64,000 nt of DNA from Bauldia sp. (lineage in GTDB: Bacteria; Pseudomonadota; Alphaproteobacteria; Rhizobiales; Kaistiaceae), in assembly GCA_026126025.1 (NCBI GenBank), contig JAHCJZ010000001.1, positions 248,001-312,000 of the forward strand, written 5' to 3'. Positions within the stretch are counted from its first letter, which is position 1. Each line of letters starts with the position of its first letter. Shown piece after piece: positions 63,381 through 64,000 of this stretch. The translations under genes and the position numbers were made by a program. The notes below the pieces were generated by a model. It was not told the DNA's origin. It saw only the letters and a list, made by a program, of their open reading frames with translations, and ran no database searches.

Positions 63381-64000
63381 ACCGCGCCCCCGATGAGCGA
63401 GCCGTCGAACACCATTGCCGCCTCGGCCCGCGGTTCGATGGTTCCGATGCGCAGCACCATTTCGCCGGACTCCGTCAGGGCGGCGGTCACGGCGTCGGCG
63501 GCTTCGGCGGCGACGATGACCGCCATGCCGATGCCGCAGTTGAAGGTGCGCAGCATCTCCGCCTGCTCGATGCCGCCCAGCGCGCGCAGCCACGCGAAGA
63601 CCGGCGGCAGCGGCATGGCGCGAAGGTCGATCCGCGCGGCGAGCGTGTCGTCGAGGACGCGCGGCAGGTTCTCGGTCAGCCCGCCGCCGGTGATATGCGC
63701 CATCGCCTTGACGCCGGCGTTCTGTCGCAGGGCGGCGAGGAGCGGCCGCACATAGATCCGCGTCGGGCGCAGCAGCACCTCGCCGAGCGGCTTCTCCGGC
63801 TCGAACGGGGCAGGGCGGTCCCATTTGAGGCCGGCCTGCGCGACCAGCCGGCGGACCAGCGAATAGCCGTTGGAGTGGACGCCCGACGCGGCGAGGCCGA
63901 GGACGACGTCGCGCGGCGCCATGTCGCCGCGCGGCAGCAGCGTCCCGCGCTCGGCGGCGCCGACGGCGAAGCCGGCGAGGTCGTAGTCGCCGGGCTGGTA
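63377..64000 (-). CDS. purM: Phosphoribosylformylglycinamidine cyclo-ligase (partial, 5' end outside window)
   Basis: Fifth step of purine synthesis (AIR synthetase). The open frame continues past the right edge, so about 207 C-terminal residues are seen. It contains [54 protein letters not shown], and CGIGMAVIV, the conserved PurM segments. It overlaps purN by 4 bases, so the two are coupled, an arrangement conserved in proteobacteria. Confidence 0.95.
   Translation of the reverse strand, partial: YQPGDYDLAGFAVGAAERGTLLPRGDMAPRDVVLGLAASGVHSNGYSLVRRLVAQAGLKWDRPAPFEPEKPLGEVLLRPTRIYVRPLLAALRQNAGVKAMAHITGGGLTENLPRVLDDTLAARIDLRAMPLPPVFAWLRALGGIEQAEMLRTFNCGIGMAVIVAAEAADAVTAALTESGEMVLRIGTIEPRAEAAMVFDGSLIGGAV

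Overview
The window is a high-GC chromosomal segment from an alphaproteobacterium, most likely of the order Hyphomicrobiales (Rhizobiales). The evidence is the gene order pepA-holC, lptF-lptG-lptD-surA-pdxA-rsmA and fabD-fabG-acpP-fabF-mltG-yicC-gmk, the many small Omp25-like outer-membrane barrels, the CvpA-PurF-SDR run, and palindromic intergenic repeats of a kind common in that group. The genus cannot be named from the sequence. No rRNA, tRNA, insertion sequence, prophage or CRISPR array was seen. Almost everything is core genome, with small accessory islands.

Layout. 0-3.2 kb: two paralogous secreted, probably outer-membrane proteins (the first cut by the window edge) and a DHA2-type MFS exporter. 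3.2-12.1 kb: guaB, a lower-GC patch with a periplasmic ClpP-like protein and an orphan gene, an RsmB-type rRNA methyltransferase, a quinone-oxidoreductase-like enzyme divergent from a TetR regulator across a perfect operator palindrome, a nucleosidase coupled to the TetR gene, and guaA. 12.2-17.8 kb: a DUF1778-GNAT toxin-antitoxin pair, an L,D-transpeptidase, panB, an HExxH protein, a YfgM-like membrane protein and der. 17.8-29.2 kb (minus strand): SDR, purF, cvpA, radA, alr, dnaB, a cyclopropane fatty acid synthase with a basic tail, rplI, a DUF2232 membrane protein, rpsR and rpsF. 29.4-35.9 kb (plus strand): the fatty-acid synthesis cluster, then mltG, yicC and gmk. 35.9-43.3 kb (minus strand): a tightly overlapping chain lptF-lptG-lptD-surA-pdxA-rsmA. 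43.4-45.9 kb: pepA and holC with a ParE/RelE-type toxin-antitoxin pair between them. 46-47.8 kb: two paralogous outer-membrane barrels with a decayed third copy between them. 47.8-60.2 kb: an ABC-F ATPase, rsgA behind a leader carrying a 14-codon ORF, a DinB-family protein, a lipase-like hydrolase, a catalase divergent from oxyR, ndk, pgsA, uvrC and a FolM-like SDR. 60.5-62.5 kb: three more small barrels. 62.7-64 kb: purN and the 3' part of purM.

How the genes work together. Purine synthesis is heavily represented (guaB, guaA, purF, purN, purM, plus gmk, ndk and a methylthioadenosine-type nucleosidase). Envelope building is the second theme: LPS transport (lptF, lptG, lptD), a SurA-type chaperone, peptidoglycan (alr, mltG, L,D-transpeptidase), phospholipid (pgsA, cfa), fatty acids and at least five intact barrel proteins. 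Overlapping start and stop codons (ATGA, GTGA, TAATG, TGATG) indicate translational coupling in many pairs.

No clear large undescribed system is present. The best candidates for something new are the leader ORF and possible start-sequestering pairing ahead of rsgA, the ClpP-like periplasmic protein whose expected nucleophile position is Asp, the orphan gene at 6.1 kb, the paralogous secreted pair at the left edge, the HExxH protein after panB, and the toxin-antitoxin pair coupled to holC.
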